In this document: positions 9,261 through 19,076 of the stretch, piece by piece | How the letters are laid out: the number at the start of each line of letters is the position of its first letter | How positions within the stretch are numbered: the stretch's first letter is position 1 | Assembly (NCBI RefSeq): GCF_023078475.1 | Contig: NZ_CP095741.1 | Location: forward strand, 3,782,001 to 3,846,000 | Length of the DNA: 64,000 bases | Direction: 5' to 3' | DNA from: Luteibacter aegosomaticola | Lineage (GTDB): Bacteria > Pseudomonadota > Gammaproteobacteria > Xanthomonadales > Rhodanobacteraceae | Notes under the pieces: generated by a model | What the model saw: the letters and a program-made list of their open reading frames with translations, nothing else | The model's database searches: none | Told to the model about the DNA's origin: nothing | Translations under genes and position numbers: made by a program

Positions 9261-10100
9261 TCACTCACCGCTGCGCAGCAGTTCGTTGATGCCGGTCTTC
9301 GAGCGGGTCTTCTCGTCCACCTGCTTCACGATGATCGCGGCATACAGGCTGTGGCTGCCATCCTTCGCCGGCAGGCTGCCCGCGACGACGACGCTACCCG
9401 CCGGCACGCGGCCATACGAGACCTCGCCGGTGGCGCGGTTATAGATACGCGTGGACTGGCCGAGGAACACGCCCATGCCGATCACCGAGCCCTTCTCCAC
9501 GATCACGCCTTCGACGACTTCCGAACGCGCGCCGATGAAGCAGTTGTCTTCAATGATCGTCGGGTTCGCCTGCAGCGGCTCGAGCACGCCACCGATGCCC
9601 ACGCCACCGGAGAGATGCACGCCGGAACCGATCTGCGCGCACGAGCCCACCGTGGCCCAGGTATCAACCATGGTGCCGGCGCCGACATAGGCACCGATGT
9701 TGGTGTAGCTCGGCATCAGCACCGCATCCTTCGCGATGTGCGCGCCACGGCGCACGAGCGCGCCCGGAACGACGCGCGCGCCGAGGTTTGCGTATTCGGT
9801 GGTGTCGCCGTCGGTGAAGCGCAGCGGCACCTTGTCGAAGGCGCTGGACGGGCCGCCGTCCATCACGCGGTTGCCGTTCATGCGGAAATACAGCAGCACG
9901 GCTTTCTTCAACCAGGCGTTTACAACCCAACCGCCCTTGCCATCCGGCTCGGCGACGCGGCGCTCACCCGATTCCAGCAGGTTCAGCACCTGATCGACGA
10001 CCACACGCAGGCCGTTATCGCCTTCGATCTCATTCTGGGTCAGGTCGGCACGGCGCTCAAAGGCGCTCTCGATCACGGATTCAAGCGTTTGCATTTGCAT
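9261..10100 (-). CDS. dapD: 2,3,4,5-tetrahydropyridine-2,6-dicarboxylate N-succinyltransferase
   Basis: About 279 residues. The N-terminal helical region ([16 protein letters not shown]) is followed by a left-handed beta-helix of hexapeptide repeats (for example [47 protein letters not shown]) and the C-terminal [12 protein letters not shown] block diagnostic of DapD. It succinylates tetrahydrodipicolinate, the step two before DapE. The start is probably the ATG at 10100, or at 10094; either lies inside the last codons of glnD, so the genes overlap by about 20 nt and translation is probably coupled. Confidence 0.95.
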   Translation of the reverse strand: MQMQTLESVIESAFERRADLTQNEIEGDNGLRVVVDQVLNLLESGERRVAEPDGKGGWVVNAWLKKAVLLYFRMNGNRVMDGGPSSAFDKVPLRFTDGDTTEYANLGARVVPGALVRRGAHIAKDAVLMPSYTNIGAYVGAGTMVDTWATVGSCAQIGSGVHLSGGVGIGGVLEPLQANPTIIEDNCFIGARSEVVEGVIVEKGSVIGMGVFLGQSTRIYNRATGEVSYGRVPAGSVVVAGSLPAKDGSHSLYAAIIVKQVDEKTRSKTGINELLRSGE

Positions 10101-12738
10101 CAACAGGGGTCCTGGGGGTTTCGAAACCAATATGGCGCAGCAGGCACTCGCGCAGGATCTCCTGGCGCTCGGGCGAAAGGGCTGCGTTGCTCCGGTCGGT
10201 GAGCTGGAAGAAATCTTCGACGCGCTCGCCGAACGTGGCGATACGCGCATCATGCACGCGCACCTCCGCTTCGGCCAGCGCCTGCGACACAGCGGCCAGC
10301 AGGCCGGGGCGGTCGGTACATACGAGGGCGAGCTGGGTACGCTCGCCCACGGGGTTGAACGTAACGCGCGGTGCCATCTGGAAATGCCGAAGGTGTCGCG
10401 AAATCCCGCGCTTGGGTGCGCTGTGCCCTTCGGGGTGATCCAGTGCGCGCATCAGACGCAGGCGTAACTCTTCCGCACGCTGCAGCGAGGCCGGCGCCTG
10501 GGTATCCGATTCCAGCAGCAGGAACGTATCCAGGGCCATGCCGGTATTCGAGACCAGGATGCGCGCCTCGACGACGGAAAAGCGCAGGCGGTCGAGCACC
10601 GCCGTGACCGTGGCAAACAGGCCATCGCGGTCCGCCGCATAGACGAACAGCTCGGTGCTGCCACGCACGGAGAACGGGTGCACTTCGACCATCGGCGTAT
10701 CCCCGCCGGCGCGAAGGATGGCCGCGGTCTGCCACGCGATCTGCTCGGGCCGGTGGCGCAGGAAGCTCAGGTCGGGGAACTCGGCCCAGACTTTCGCGAT
10801 ATCGTCCGCGGCGAAATGCTCGGCGACGAGCATGCCCAACGCACGCTCACGGCATTCGCGCACGCGCGAGCCGGCAATGGCCGCATGGCTGATATCGCTG
10901 CGCAAGGCAAAACGCGTCGCGGTGTAAAGATCGGACAGCAAGCGGTCTTTCCAGGCGTTCCATAGTTTGGGGCTGGTGCCGATGATGTCCGCGATCGTGA
11001 GCAGGTACAGGTGATCGAGATGTTCCCAATCGCCCACGACCGAAGCGAACCGATGCACCACGTCCGGATCGGTGATGTCCTGGCGCTGTGCCGTGGTGCT
11101 CATCAGCAGGTGCTGGCGAACCAGCCATGCGACGAGGTCCACCTGCTCCTCAGGCAGGCGCAGGCGGGTGCAGAAGGCACGCGCGTCTTCTTCACCGAGC
11201 ACCGAGTGATCACCACCGCGCCCCTTGGCGATGTCATGGAACAACGCCGCCAGCAGCATCAGCTCCGGGCGTTCGATATGCGGCCAGATCTCGCAGCCCA
11301 GGGGGAATTCGCGGCGTGCGCCCGCATCGGCAAAGCGCGCCACGTTACGTAGCACGCGCAGCGTGTGCTCATCCACCGTGTACACGTGGAAAAGGTCGTA
11401 CTGCATGCGACCGACGACCTTGCCGAACGCCGGCAGGATCGCGGCAAGCAGGCCATGGCGATTCATCCGCCACAACGCATCCACCGCCGGTGCGCCACGC
11501 CGCAGCAGGGCGAGGAAGGCATCGAGTACCGCCTGGTCATCGGCCAGGCCTTCGCCGTGCAGTGAGACCGCGTGCTGGATCCGGCGCATCGTTTCGGCCG
11601 TAAAGCCGGTGATGCCTGGCGCATCGAGGCGCGCAATGAAAATCTCCACCAACGCGGCGGGCCGGCGGACAAACAAGTGCGGGTTACTGACGGCAATGCG
11701 CGAGCCGTAGCGCAGGTAGTCGCTGCCAATGGGTTCAGGCTCGGTCGTCGGGTCCAGCATCTCCTCGAAGCGTTCGACCAGTTGCGTGCCCGATCGCTCG
11801 ATCTGCGTGGCCGCGCGGTAGTAGCCCTGCATGAACTGCTCGACGCCCAGGTTCTTGGCGTGCTCATCCTCGAAACCGAGCCGCGTAGCCAGCGCACGCT
11901 GGTAGTCGAACAGCAGGCGCTCCTCGGCCCGCCCCGCTTCCAGGTGCAATGCGTACCGGTAACGACGCAGGGTTTCCTCCGCACGACTGAGGCGCGCAGC
12001 CTCCACCGGCTCCAGGAGGCCCTCGGCGATCATCGCGTCGAAATCCGGGGCGTTTGCCAGGCGACGGCCCAGCCAGCGCAGCGCATCGAGCGTGCGCAGG
12101 CCACCGGGGCCGTCCTTCAGGTTCGGCTCGAGGTTTTGGGCGGTATCGTCATAGCGGGCGTGGCGCGCGTCGCGCTCAGCGAGGCGCGCCGCGAGGTACT
12201 GCCGGGGTGGCCACAAGGCCGGGTCATCCAGGATGCCGCGAAGTTCATCCGCGAGAATCGGCCAGCCCGCCAGGCGGCGGCCATCAAGGAGGCTGGTGAA
12301 CACGCTGGCGTCCTGGGCGGCAAGCTCGCGGCACTGGGCCACGGTGCGTACCGCGTGGCCGGGCTTCAGGCCAATATCCCACAGACAGGCGAAGAAGTTC
12401 TCGAGCGCGCGATACAGGGCCGGCGAGCTCTCGCCCACCATGGCCAGCAGGTCCACGTCGGAGCTGGGAAACAGCATGCCGCGGCCGAAGCCGCCCACGG
12501 CGAACAGCGTGGCGGCGGCCATGTCGCCCAGGCAGGCGCCCCAGGCGTGCACAACCACTTTTTCGACGATCTGCGCGCGGCGACGGGCCAGGGCCGAGGC
12601 GTCTTCCCCCTCGCCAAAGGCGGTATTGAGGGCGCGATCGGAGTCGCCCAGCAACTGGCGCAGGGAGCGGCGCGCTTCCGGCGAAACACCGGAGCGGGGA
12701 ACGACCGCGGGCAGGCGTGGAAGCGGAGGAAGCGTCAC
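10081..12738 (-). CDS. glnD: bifunctional PII uridylyltransferase / uridylyl-removing enzyme
   Basis: 885 residues, the usual length. The nucleotidyltransferase domain has [17 protein letters not shown] with the catalytic Asp pair. The HD phosphohydrolase domain has [17 protein letters not shown], and two C-terminal ACT domains (about residues 700-780 and 805-880) bind glutamine. It uridylylates PII when glutamine is scarce and reverses this when glutamine is plentiful. The start is a GTG with AGGGG about eight bases upstream. It lies between map (63 nt upstream) and dapD (overlapping), a placement of glnD next to map that is common in gammaproteobacteria. Confidence 0.96.
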   Translation of the reverse strand: MTLPPLPRLPAVVPRSGVSPEARRSLRQLLGDSDRALNTAFGEGEDASALARRRAQIVEKVVVHAWGACLGDMAAATLFAVGGFGRGMLFPSSDVDLLAMVGESSPALYRALENFFACLWDIGLKPGHAVRTVAQCRELAAQDASVFTSLLDGRRLAGWPILADELRGILDDPALWPPRQYLAARLAERDARHARYDDTAQNLEPNLKDGPGGLRTLDALRWLGRRLANAPDFDAMIAEGLLEPVEAARLSRAEETLRRYRYALHLEAGRAEERLLFDYQRALATRLGFEDEHAKNLGVEQFMQGYYRAATQIERSGTQLVERFEEMLDPTTEPEPIGSDYLRYGSRIAVSNPHLFVRRPAALVEIFIARLDAPGITGFTAETMRRIQHAVSLHGEGLADDQAVLDAFLALLRRGAPAVDALWRMNRHGLLAAILPAFGKVVGRMQYDLFHVYTVDEHTLRVLRNVARFADAGARREFPLGCEIWPHIERPELMLLAALFHDIAKGRGGDHSVLGEEDARAFCTRLRLPEEQVDLVAWLVRQHLLMSTTAQRQDITDPDVVHRFASVVGDWEHLDHLYLLTIADIIGTSPKLWNAWKDRLLSDLYTATRFALRSDISHAAIAGSRVRECRERALGMLVAEHFAADDIAKVWAEFPDLSFLRHRPEQIAWQTAAILRAGGDTPMVEVHPFSVRGSTELFVYAADRDGLFATVTAVLDRLRFSVVEARILVSNTGMALDTFLLLESDTQAPASLQRAEELRLRLMRALDHPEGHSAPKRGISRHLRHFQMAPRVTFNPVGERTQLALVCTDRPGLLAAVSQALAEAEVRVHDARIATFGERVEDFFQLTDRSNAALSPERQEILRECLLRHIGFETPRTPVDANANA

Positions 12739-12801
12739 GTCAGGGCCCCTAGACGGTAGTTTGGCGCCCCCACGCCGCGCAGGCCGGGGGCGCGAGGAAC
12801 G

Positions 12802-13569
12802 TTAAGCGGCGTCCGGCCAGGGTGTCAGGATCTCGAAACCGTCTTCCGTCACGGCCACGGTGTGCTCCCACTGGGCTGAAAGCGAGTGGTCCTTGGTGAC
12901 CACTGTCCAGCCATCGGGCAGCGACTTGGTGTGCGGCTTACCAGCGTTGATCATCGGCTCGACCGTGAAGGTCATGCCCGGCTTGAGCTCCAGGCCCGTG
13001 CCCTGGCGGCCGTAATGCAGCACCTGCGGCTCGTCGTGGTAGACCTTGCCGATACCGTGGCCACAATACTCGCGGACCACCGAGAAACCCGCCGCTTCGG
13101 CGTGCTTCTGGATCGCGGCGCCGACGTCACCCAGGGTGGCGCCCGGCTTCACCGCCTCGATGCCTTTCATCATGGCTTCGAACGTGGTCTCGACCAGGCG
13201 CTTGGCCAGCACGCTGGGCGTGCCGACGAAGTACATGCGGCTGGTATCGCCGTGCCAGCCATCCTTGATGACCGTGACATCGATATTGATGATGTCGCCG
13301 TCCTTCAGGACCTTGGTATCGGTGGGAATGCCGTGGCAGATCACATGGTTGACCGAGGTGCAGACGGTCTTCGGGAAGCCCCGGTAGCCGACATTGGCCG
13401 GGATGGCCTTCTGCACGTTCACGATGTGATCGTGGGCCAGGCGGTCCAGTTCCTCGGTGGTGACACCGGGCTTTACGTGGGGCACCAGCATGGCCAGCAC
13501 TTCGGCGGCGAGGCGGCCGGCTTCGCGCATGGCCTGGATCTCTTCGGGGGTCTTCGGTACGACTGCCAT
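12802..13569 (-). CDS. map: type I methionine aminopeptidase
   Basis: 255 residues. All five metal ligands expected of MetAP-I are visible: Asp in GDIINIDVTV, Asp in GWHGDTSRMY, His in CGHGIGKVYHDEP, Glu in FTVEPMIN and Glu in QWEHTVAV. It removes the initiator methionine from nascent proteins. The start MAVVPKT at 13569 has a GAGAG ribosome site; an in-frame upstream extension is disregarded. Divergent from rpsB, as in many proteobacteria, and followed by glnD. Confidence 0.96.
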   Translation of the reverse strand: MAVVPKTPEEIQAMREAGRLAAEVLAMLVPHVKPGVTTEELDRLAHDHIVNVQKAIPANVGYRGFPKTVCTSVNHVICHGIPTDTKVLKDGDIINIDVTVIKDGWHGDTSRMYFVGTPSVLAKRLVETTFEAMMKGIEAVKPGATLGDVGAAIQKHAEAAGFSVVREYCGHGIGKVYHDEPQVLHYGRQGTGLELKPGMTFTVEPMINAGKPHTKSLPDGWTVVTKDHSLSAQWEHTVAVTEDGFEILTPWPDAA

Positions 13570-13655
13570 GGTATCTCTCTCTTTTTCCTTTGCCCTCAGG
13601 GGGATGGGCTCTCCACCCACGTGGCGGCGCCCCGGCTGGTTTTCCACCCCATGCC

Positions 13656-13685
13656 TTGCGGCGGATGGGCTGGGGGCGCTACAAT
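13656..13685 (+). promoter_or_regulatory. putative sigma70 promoter of rpsB
   Basis: TTGCGG at 13656-13661 and TACAAT at 13680-13685 with an 18-base spacer, inside the 383-bp map/rpsB divergent region and about 267 bases before the rpsB ATG. No other pair in the region looks as good. Confidence 0.6.
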
Positions 13686-13952
13686 TAGCGAGTTTTGCTG
13701 CCCGGCGATGCCAGTTTTACCTGGCCACGGGAGCGAAACCGAAGCGCGATTGTAACCGCACGACGCCACCATTGGCCCGGCGCAAGGCAATCGCTTTTAA
13801 CGCCACACACGCATCGGCACCGCCTTCGGGGTGCCTTGCCCCGCCGTCGACGAGCGAAAGGCTCCGCGGCACGGGCAGGGTCGAAGCCGGGGATGCGTGG
13901 AGGTCCCAACCCCCATAGAACCGCCCCAGAGCGGTTCACCAGGAGTAATTCC
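13686..13952 (+). promoter_or_regulatory. long rpsB 5' leader with hairpins, candidate S2 autoregulatory site
   Basis: This gene-free 267-base stretch carries a hairpin at 13816-13835 (GGCACC paired with GGTGCC) and a perfect 7-bp hairpin at 13918-13937 (GAACCGC/GCGGTTC) just before the AGGAG ribosome site. In E. coli, S2 represses its own operon through the rpsB leader; whether this leader matches that structure needs covariance comparison. Beyond these hairpins I see nothing in the 13570-13952 gap except the promoter. Confidence 0.4.
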
Positions 13953-14810
13953 ATGGCACAAGTCACCATGCGCGAGATGCTGGAAGCCGGCGTCCATTTC
14001 GGCCACCAGACCCGCTACTGGAACCCCAAGATGGCTCCGTACATCTTCGGCGCCCGCGGCAAGATCCACATCATCAACCTCGAGAAGACCCTTCCGCTCT
14101 TCAACGACGCGATGAACTTCCTCTCGGGCCTGGCCCAGAAGGGCGGCACCATCCTGTTCGTCGGCACCAAGCGTTCGGCCCGCGAAGCGCTGGCTGAAGA
14201 AGCCGGCCGCGCCAACCAGCCGTTCGTCACCGCCCGCTGGCTCGGCGGCATGCTGACCAACTTCCGCACCGTGAAGCAGTCGGTTGCCCGCCTGAAGGAA
14301 CTCGAAGCCGCCGAAACCGACGGTTCGTTCGACCGCCTGGTCAAGCACGAAGTGCTGGCCCGTCGCCGTGAGCGCGAGAAGCTCCAGAACTCGCTGGGCG
14401 GCATCAAGGACATGAACCGCCTGCCGGACGCCCTCTTCATCGTGGACATCGGCCACGAAGACATCGCCGTCCAGGAAGCCCGCAAGCTCGGCATCCCGGT
14501 CGTCGCCGTCGTCGATACCAACTACGACCCGGCCCTCGTCGACTACGCCATCCCGGGTAACGACGACGCCATCCGCGCCATCCAGCTCTACGCCCGCGCC
14601 GCTGCCGACTCCATCCTGGAAGGCAAGGCCGCCGCTCCGCAGCACGCCGCCCGTGGCGATGCCAACGAGTTCGTGGAAATGGACGAAGCCGGCAACCCGG
14701 TTGCTAAGGACGAAGCCCCGCGTGGCGAGCGTCGCAACGACCGCGGCCCGGCCAAGAAGGGTGCACCGCGTCGCGAAGGCGGCCGTGACGGTGGTCGTGG
14801 CCGCGCGTAA
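13953..14810 (+). CDS. rpsB: 30S ribosomal protein S2
   Basis: 285 residues. The N-terminal [20 protein letters not shown] and the later [13 protein letters not shown] and [12 protein letters not shown] blocks are S2 signatures. The C-terminus is extended by about 45 residues compared with E. coli S2 and is rich in Arg, Gly, Asp and Glu, ending [10 protein letters not shown]; such tails occur in several xanthomonads. The start ATG has AGGAG eight bases upstream. First gene of the rpsB-tsf pair; a GC hairpin follows in the intergenic space. Confidence 0.98.
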   Translation: MAQVTMREMLEAGVHFGHQTRYWNPKMAPYIFGARGKIHIINLEKTLPLFNDAMNFLSGLAQKGGTILFVGTKRSAREALAEEAGRANQPFVTARWLGGMLTNFRTVKQSVARLKELEAAETDGSFDRLVKHEVLARRREREKLQNSLGGIKDMNRLPDALFIVDIGHEDIAVQEARKLGIPVVAVVDTNYDPALVDYAIPGNDDAIRAIQLYARAAADSILEGKAAAPQHAARGDANEFVEMDEAGNPVAKDEAPRGERRNDRGPAKKGAPRREGGRDGGRGRA

Positions 14811-14846
14811 GCGCCCCACCCCGTAACCCGCTCTTCCGTTTTACCC

Positions 14847-14870
14847 GCGCCGCGGCACCCGCCGCGGCGC
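14847..14870 (+). other. GC-rich hairpin between rpsB and tsf
   Basis: A perfect 10-bp stem (GCGCCGCGGC with its complement) has an ACCC loop and no following T-tract. It lies in the 84-nt rpsB-tsf spacer. It may attenuate tsf transcription or protect the upstream mRNA end; E. coli has a comparable partial terminator here. Confidence 0.55.
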
Positions 14871-14894
14871 ACTTCAAAACTTTGAGGAATTACC

Positions 14895-15773
14895 ATGGCT
14901 GAGATCTCTGCAAGCCTCGTCAAGGATCTGCGTGAGCGTTCGGGCGTCGGCATGATGGAGTGCAAGAAGGCACTCGTCGAAAACAATGGCGATATCGAAG
15001 CGGCGATGGAATGGCTGCGCAAGAACGGCATGGCCAAGGCTGACAAGAAGGCCGACCGCGTCGCCGCCGAAGGCCTCGTCGCCGTCGCCACCCATGGTGG
15101 CAAGGGCGTCATGGTCGAAGTGAACAGCGAAACCGACTTTTCGTCGCGCAACGAAGCCTTCATCCAGTTCACCAAGGATGTGGCCAACGTCGCCCTCGAA
15201 TCGGGCGCCAAGGACATCGAGACCCTGAAGGCCGCCAAGCTCGGCGACACCACGGTTGAAGACGCCGCCAAGGCCCTCACGCTGACCATCGGCGAGAAGT
15301 TCGACGTCCGCCGCATCGCCACTGTCGAGACCGACAGCGTGCTGGGCGCGTACTCGCATGGCGGCCGCATCGGCGTGCTCGTGGCACTCAAGGGTGGCTC
15401 GGAAGAGCTGGCCAAGGGCATCGCCATGCACGTGGCTGCGATGAACCCGAAGTTCATCAAGGTCGAAAACGTCCCGGCAGATTTCCTTGAGAAGGAAAAG
15501 GAAATCGAGCTCTCGAAGATGTCGGACAAGGAAAAGCAGAAGCCGGCCGAGATCCTCGAGAAGATCGTGTCGGGCAAGATCAACAAGATCCTTGCCGACG
15601 TGACCCTCGTGGGCCAGGCCTACGTTATCGACACCGAGATTACCGTGGCTGATGCCCTGAAGAAGGGTGGCGCGGAAATCATCTCCGTCGAGCGTCTCGC
15701 CGTTGGCGAAGGCATCGAGAAGGTGGTCGACGACTTCGCTGCCGAAGTGATGAAGCAGGCTGGTCTGGCGTAA
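14895..15773 (+). CDS. tsf: elongation factor Ts
   Basis: 292 residues. The N-terminal UBA-like domain [20 protein letters not shown] is the EF-Ts signature, followed by the core with [16 protein letters not shown] and the C-terminal module. It recycles EF-Tu by releasing GDP. The ATG at 14895 has GAGGAA eight bases upstream. Followed by a strong intrinsic terminator and then by the first large palindromic element. Confidence 0.98.
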   Translation: MAEISASLVKDLRERSGVGMMECKKALVENNGDIEAAMEWLRKNGMAKADKKADRVAAEGLVAVATHGGKGVMVEVNSETDFSSRNEAFIQFTKDVANVALESGAKDIETLKAAKLGDTTVEDAAKALTLTIGEKFDVRRIATVETDSVLGAYSHGGRIGVLVALKGGSEELAKGIAMHVAAMNPKFIKVENVPADFLEKEKEIELSKMSDKEKQKPAEILEKIVSGKINKILADVTLVGQAYVIDTEITVADALKKGGAEIISVERLAVGEGIEKVVDDFAAEVMKQAGLA

Positions 15774-15793
15774 GCCACCCCGCCTCGCTAACG

Positions 15794-15823
15794 AAAAAGC
15801 CCGGCATTTGCCGGGCTTTTTTT
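15794..15823 (+). terminator. rho-independent terminator of tsf
   Basis: Stem AAAAAGCCCGGC / GCCGGGCTTTTT with a short loop and a run of seven T. The large repeat element begins only two to three bases after the last T. Confidence 0.92.
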
Positions 15824-15825
15824 AT

Positions 15826-16804
15826 GCCTGCGTTTCGAGACGGCTCGCCTTCGGCTTCGCGGGGCTCGGCCTTTGGCCATCGCGTTGGCGCTCGGACGTC
15901 TCTGGAAAGAGCCCTTGGCACCCACCCTCGCTGCTCAGACAAGTCTCCAACGTTCGAAAGGGACGCCCCTCCGGGGCCATGTACTTATTGCCCTACGGGC
16001 GCGAACCGGCGTGCGGACGGGGGTTTGAAACTCGCCTTCCCTGGCTCGGTTTCAAACGACCGGCCATCCGTGGCCGGCCCCGCCTGTGGCGGCTGTTCCC
16101 GTCCGCCCGCCTCGTCTCCGAAACTCGCCTCGAGGGTGGGCGCCAAGGGCTCTCGGACACACTGAGGCGGATCGGTGGGAAAGCCACCGCCGGCAACACG
16201 GCCGACCTCGCGGCACCCCACACCTGACAAACGGCCGAAACACCCGGCCGTAGGAGCCCACCCTGTGGGCGACATCTTTCGCCTCACCGCTCAGGCCCTG
16301 TCGCACGGCACGATCGATCAAGAGCCACACGCCGCAAGATCCGGAGTCTGCCGCGAACGGCGTCGCCCACAGGGTGGGCTCCTACGGGGGTGGGCGTTGG
16401 CTTGTGGGTAGGTCGCACCTCGGGCGACAAGGCCTGCCGCCACGACCATGGTGCTGGCTCTCCCATCACACGCTCTCAGTGCTTCGGAGAGTCCTCGGCG
16501 CCCACCCTCGAGGCGAGTTTCGCAGGCGAGGCAGCCGGGCGGGAACAGCCCCGCAGGGGGGACGGCCATGGATGGCCGTTCCTTTTCGACGAGACAGGGA
16601 CGTCTCGTCGAAAAGCCCCGCCCGGCTGCCGGTTCGCGCCCGTAGGGCAATAAGTACATTTGCCCCGCAGGGGCACTCCTTTTCGAACGACGAGGACCTG
16701 TCTGAGCAGCGAGGGTGGGCGCCGAGGGCTCTTTCCAGAGACGTCCGAGCGCTAACGCGATGGCGTAAGCCGAGCCAGCCCAACGCGATGACGAAGGCGA
16801 GCCC
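15826..16804. repeat. nested palindromic element, copy A (about 980 bp, non-coding)
   Basis: No credible gene is present. The ends are inverted (GGCTCGCCTTCGGC near 15842, its near-complement near 16790-16804). A 23-bp module containing GGCGCCCACCCTCG occurs four times in alternating orientation: 15908-15930 (+), 16131-16153 (-), 16488-16510 (+) and 16710-16732 (-). The spacing of 223 and 222 bases is symmetrical about the centre. A perfect 31-bp inverted repeat pairs 15979-16009 with 16629-16659. Local perfect hairpins lie at 16023-16057, 16060-16077, 16562-16579 and 16582-16615. A REP pair fills the centre. A near-identical copy is at 34370. Open frames on both strands are by-products of GC content. 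Confidence 0.9.
16250..16385. repeat. central REP pair of element A (family 2, GTAGGAGCCCACC)
   Basis: Two inverted copies of a 24-base unit starting GTAGGAGCCCACCCTGTGGG lie at 16250-16273 and 16362-16385, enclosing about 88 bases. Each unit contains its own small palindrome GCCCACCCTGTGGGC. The same pairing is found at 34753, 50942 and 55875. Confidence 0.88.
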
Positions 16805-16922
16805 GCTCGACCAAACATGCATTCGCGCCAGCGAATGAACCGATTCAAAAAGCACGGCCAGTAAAGGCGTCCCGACGTGAACAGCGACACTTTTTCACGT
16901 GCCTGTAACAAAGCCGCCGCGC

Positions 16923-16928
16923 TACACT
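16923..16928 (+). promoter_or_regulatory. candidate -10 box of pyrH
   Basis: GCTACACT with TACACT as -10, 37 bases before the pyrH ATG. It resembles the boxes before frr (TATACT), rseP (TAAACT) and rpsB (TACAAT), all preceded by GC. No good -35 hexamer is visible. Confidence 0.4.
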
Positions 16929-16964
16929 ACCGCCGTTTTGCCTCACACAAACTGGAGACCCCCC

Positions 16965-17687
16965 ATGAGCACCCCGCTGAACCACCGCCGCATCCTGCTC
17001 AAGCTCTCCGGTGAAGCCCTGATGGGCAGCGAAGACTACGGTATCGACCCCAAGGTCATCGGCCGTCTCGCCAAGGAAATCCTCGAAGTCATCGACGCTG
17101 GCGTCCAGGTCGGCGTCGTCATCGGCGGCGGCAACATCTTCCGCGGCGCCGGCCTCGCCGCCTCCGGCATGGACCGCGTCACCGGCGACCACATGGGCAT
17201 GCTCGCCACCGTCATGAACGCCCTCGCCATGCAGGACGCCATCGAGAAGCTCGGCGGCGAAGCCCGCACCATGAGCGCCATCAAGATCAACGAAGTCTGC
17301 GAAGACTTCATCCGCCGCCGCGCCATCCGCCACCTCGAAAAGGGCCGCGTCGCCCTCTTCGCCGCCGGCATCGGCAACCCCTTCTTCACCACCGACTCCG
17401 CCGCCGCCCTTCGCGCCGTCGAAATCGGTGCCGATCTCCTGCTCAAGGCCACCAAGGTCGACGGCGTCTACAGCGCCGACCCCAAGCGCGACCCCACGGC
17501 CACCCGCTACGACCACCTCAGCTACAACCAGGTCATCGAGCGCCGCCTCGAAGTCATGGATACCGCCGCCATCGCGCTCTGCCGCGAAAACAAGCTCCCG
17601 CTGCGCATCTACGACATGACCCAGCCCGGCAACCTCATGAAGATCATGAAGGGCGAACCCGTGGGCACCCTGGTGGACGCCGGCTAA
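16965..17687 (+). CDS. pyrH: UMP kinase
   Basis: 240 residues, hexameric amino-acid-kinase-family UMP kinase. It has the N-terminal [24 protein letters not shown], the [18 protein letters not shown] nucleotide segment and [15 protein letters not shown]. It phosphorylates UMP to UDP for pyrimidine supply. The start MSTPLNH follows a GGAG site; the in-frame extension to 16899 would overlap the promoter and is rejected. Conserved neighbourhood with tsf upstream and frr downstream. Confidence 0.97.
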   Translation: MSTPLNHRRILLKLSGEALMGSEDYGIDPKVIGRLAKEILEVIDAGVQVGVVIGGGNIFRGAGLAASGMDRVTGDHMGMLATVMNALAMQDAIEKLGGEARTMSAIKINEVCEDFIRRRAIRHLEKGRVALFAAGIGNPFFTTDSAAALRAVEIGADLLLKATKVDGVYSADPKRDPTATRYDHLSYNQVIERRLEVMDTAAIALCRENKLPLRIYDMTQPGNLMKIMKGEPVGTLVDAG

Positions 17688-17705
17688 ACCGGCCTCCGGC
17701 CGCCC

Positions 17706-17714
17706 TGCTATACT
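17706..17714 (+). promoter_or_regulatory. extended -10 promoter candidate for frr
   Basis: TGCTATACT (TGn plus TATACT) lies in the 60-bp pyrH-frr gap, 33 bases before the frr ATG. An extended -10 can work without a good -35, which is not seen here. Confidence 0.45.
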
Positions 17715-17747
17715 CGCCTGCTGACCAGATCCACCGGAAAACCGCCC

Positions 17748-18305
17748 ATGATCAATGACATCAAGAAAGATGCTGAGACCCGCATGGGCAAGAGCATCGA
17801 TTCGCTCAAGCACGACCTCAAGTCGATCCGCACCGGTCGCGCCAACCCCGCGATCCTCGAGAACATCCGCGTGCCCTATTACGGCAGCGATACCCCGCTC
17901 TCGCAGGTCGCCAACGTCACCACGCCCGACGCACGTTCGCTGTCCGTCAAGCCATTCGACAAGGCCATGATCGGCCCGATCGAAAAGGCCATCATGGCAT
18001 CCGATCTCGGCATCACGCCGACCACCATGGGCATGGACATCCGCCTGAACTTCCCGCCGCCGACCGAGGAGCGCCGCAAGGAGCTCGCCAAGACCGTGGC
18101 TAAGGAAGGCGAGCAGGCCAAGATCGCCATCCGCAACGTCCGTCGCGATGCCATCCAGCACGTCGACAAGCTCCTGAAGGACAAGGCCGTTACGGAAGAC
18201 GACAAGAAGCGTGCCGATGACGACATCCAGAAGCTGACCGACAAGTTCATCAAGGAAGTGGACGACGTCGTCAAGGAAAAGGAAAAGGAGCTGATGGCGC
18301 TCTGA
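17748..18305 (+). CDS. frr: ribosome recycling factor
   Basis: 185 residues, exactly the family size. The conserved LKSIRTGRANPAILENIRV, the DARSLSVKPFDKAMIGPIEKAI block and IRLNFPPPTEERRKEL are visible, as are the long helical N- and C-terminal arms. It splits post-termination ribosomes together with EF-G. It lies between pyrH and uppS in the standard order. Confidence 0.98.
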   Translation: MINDIKKDAETRMGKSIDSLKHDLKSIRTGRANPAILENIRVPYYGSDTPLSQVANVTTPDARSLSVKPFDKAMIGPIEKAIMASDLGITPTTMGMDIRLNFPPPTEERRKELAKTVAKEGEQAKIAIRNVRRDAIQHVDKLLKDKAVTEDDKKRADDDIQKLTDKFIKEVDDVVKEKEKELMAL

Positions 18306-18326
18306 CGCGCCATCGGTCCTGCGCCC

Positions 18327-19064
18327 ATGGCCGCGAAACCCGATGCCCGGGTTCCCCGCCACATCGCCATCGTCATGGATGGCAACGGCCGCTGGGCGAA
18401 GCAGCGTCTTCGCCCGCGGACGTTTGGCCACCACGCCGGCCAGAAGGCCGTGCGTACGGCCGTCGAATTCTGCCTCCAGCGCGGCGTCGCCTCGCTGACG
18501 CTGTTCGCCTTCTCCAGTGAGAACTGGTCGCGGCCGGCCACCGAGGTCTCGGCGCTCATGGAGCTGTTCCTGAAGGCCATCGACCGGGAAGTGGATGAGC
18601 TGCACGGCAACGGCGTGCGCATTCGCTTCGTGGGCGATCTGGAAGCCTTCGCACCCGAGCTTCGCGCACGCATGCTCGGCGCCATGGAGCGCACCTCCGG
18701 CAACATCGCGCTGAACATGAACGTCGCCGTGAATTACGGTGGCCGCTGGGATATCGCCAACGCGGCGCGCCTGGCCGCCGAAGCCGCGGCGCGCGGCGAG
18801 TTTTCACTGGCCGAACTCGACGAGCAGCGCCTCAACAGCTTCACCTGCCTCGCCGACCAGCCGCCGCTCGATCTTTTCATCCGCACCGGCGGCGAACGCC
18901 GGGTGAGCAACTTCCTGCTCTGGCAGCTTGCCTACGCCGAGCTCTATTTCACCGACACCCTGTGGCCCGATGTCGACCAGGCCTGCCTCGCCGAGGCTCT
19001 GGACGACTATGCCCGCCGTGAGCGCCGCTATGGCCGCACGGGCGAGCAGGTCGCCGCAGGCTAA
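18327..19064 (+). CDS. uppS: undecaprenyl diphosphate synthase (cis-prenyltransferase)
   Basis: 245 residues. Motifs IAIVMDGNGRWA (Asp for Mg-IPP binding), FAFSSENW and IRTGGERRVSNFLLWQ are those of UppS. It makes the C55 lipid carrier used for peptidoglycan and O-antigen synthesis. The start is 21 nt after frr, and cdsA follows 12 nt after the stop, so an operon is likely. Confidence 0.97.
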   Translation: MAAKPDARVPRHIAIVMDGNGRWAKQRLRPRTFGHHAGQKAVRTAVEFCLQRGVASLTLFAFSSENWSRPATEVSALMELFLKAIDREVDELHGNGVRIRFVGDLEAFAPELRARMLGAMERTSGNIALNMNVAVNYGGRWDIANAARLAAEAAARGEFSLAELDEQRLNSFTCLADQPPLDLFIRTGGERRVSNFLLWQLAYAELYFTDTLWPDVDQACLAEALDDYARRERRYGRTGEQVAAG

Positions 19065-19076
19065 CGCCGGACCCCC

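Noticed and set aside
7841..9289. 482-codon open frame on the plus strand opposite dapE
   Set aside because: Antisense shadow of dapE and the ArsC-like gene, whose active-site motifs are intact on the minus strand.
15824..16911. Several open frames of 60-200 codons on both strands inside the large repeat, and similar ones in 34205-35323
   Set aside because: Frames on both strands and all phases are open at once, the products are Arg/Pro/Ser-rich, and the palindromic structure explains the conservation between copies.
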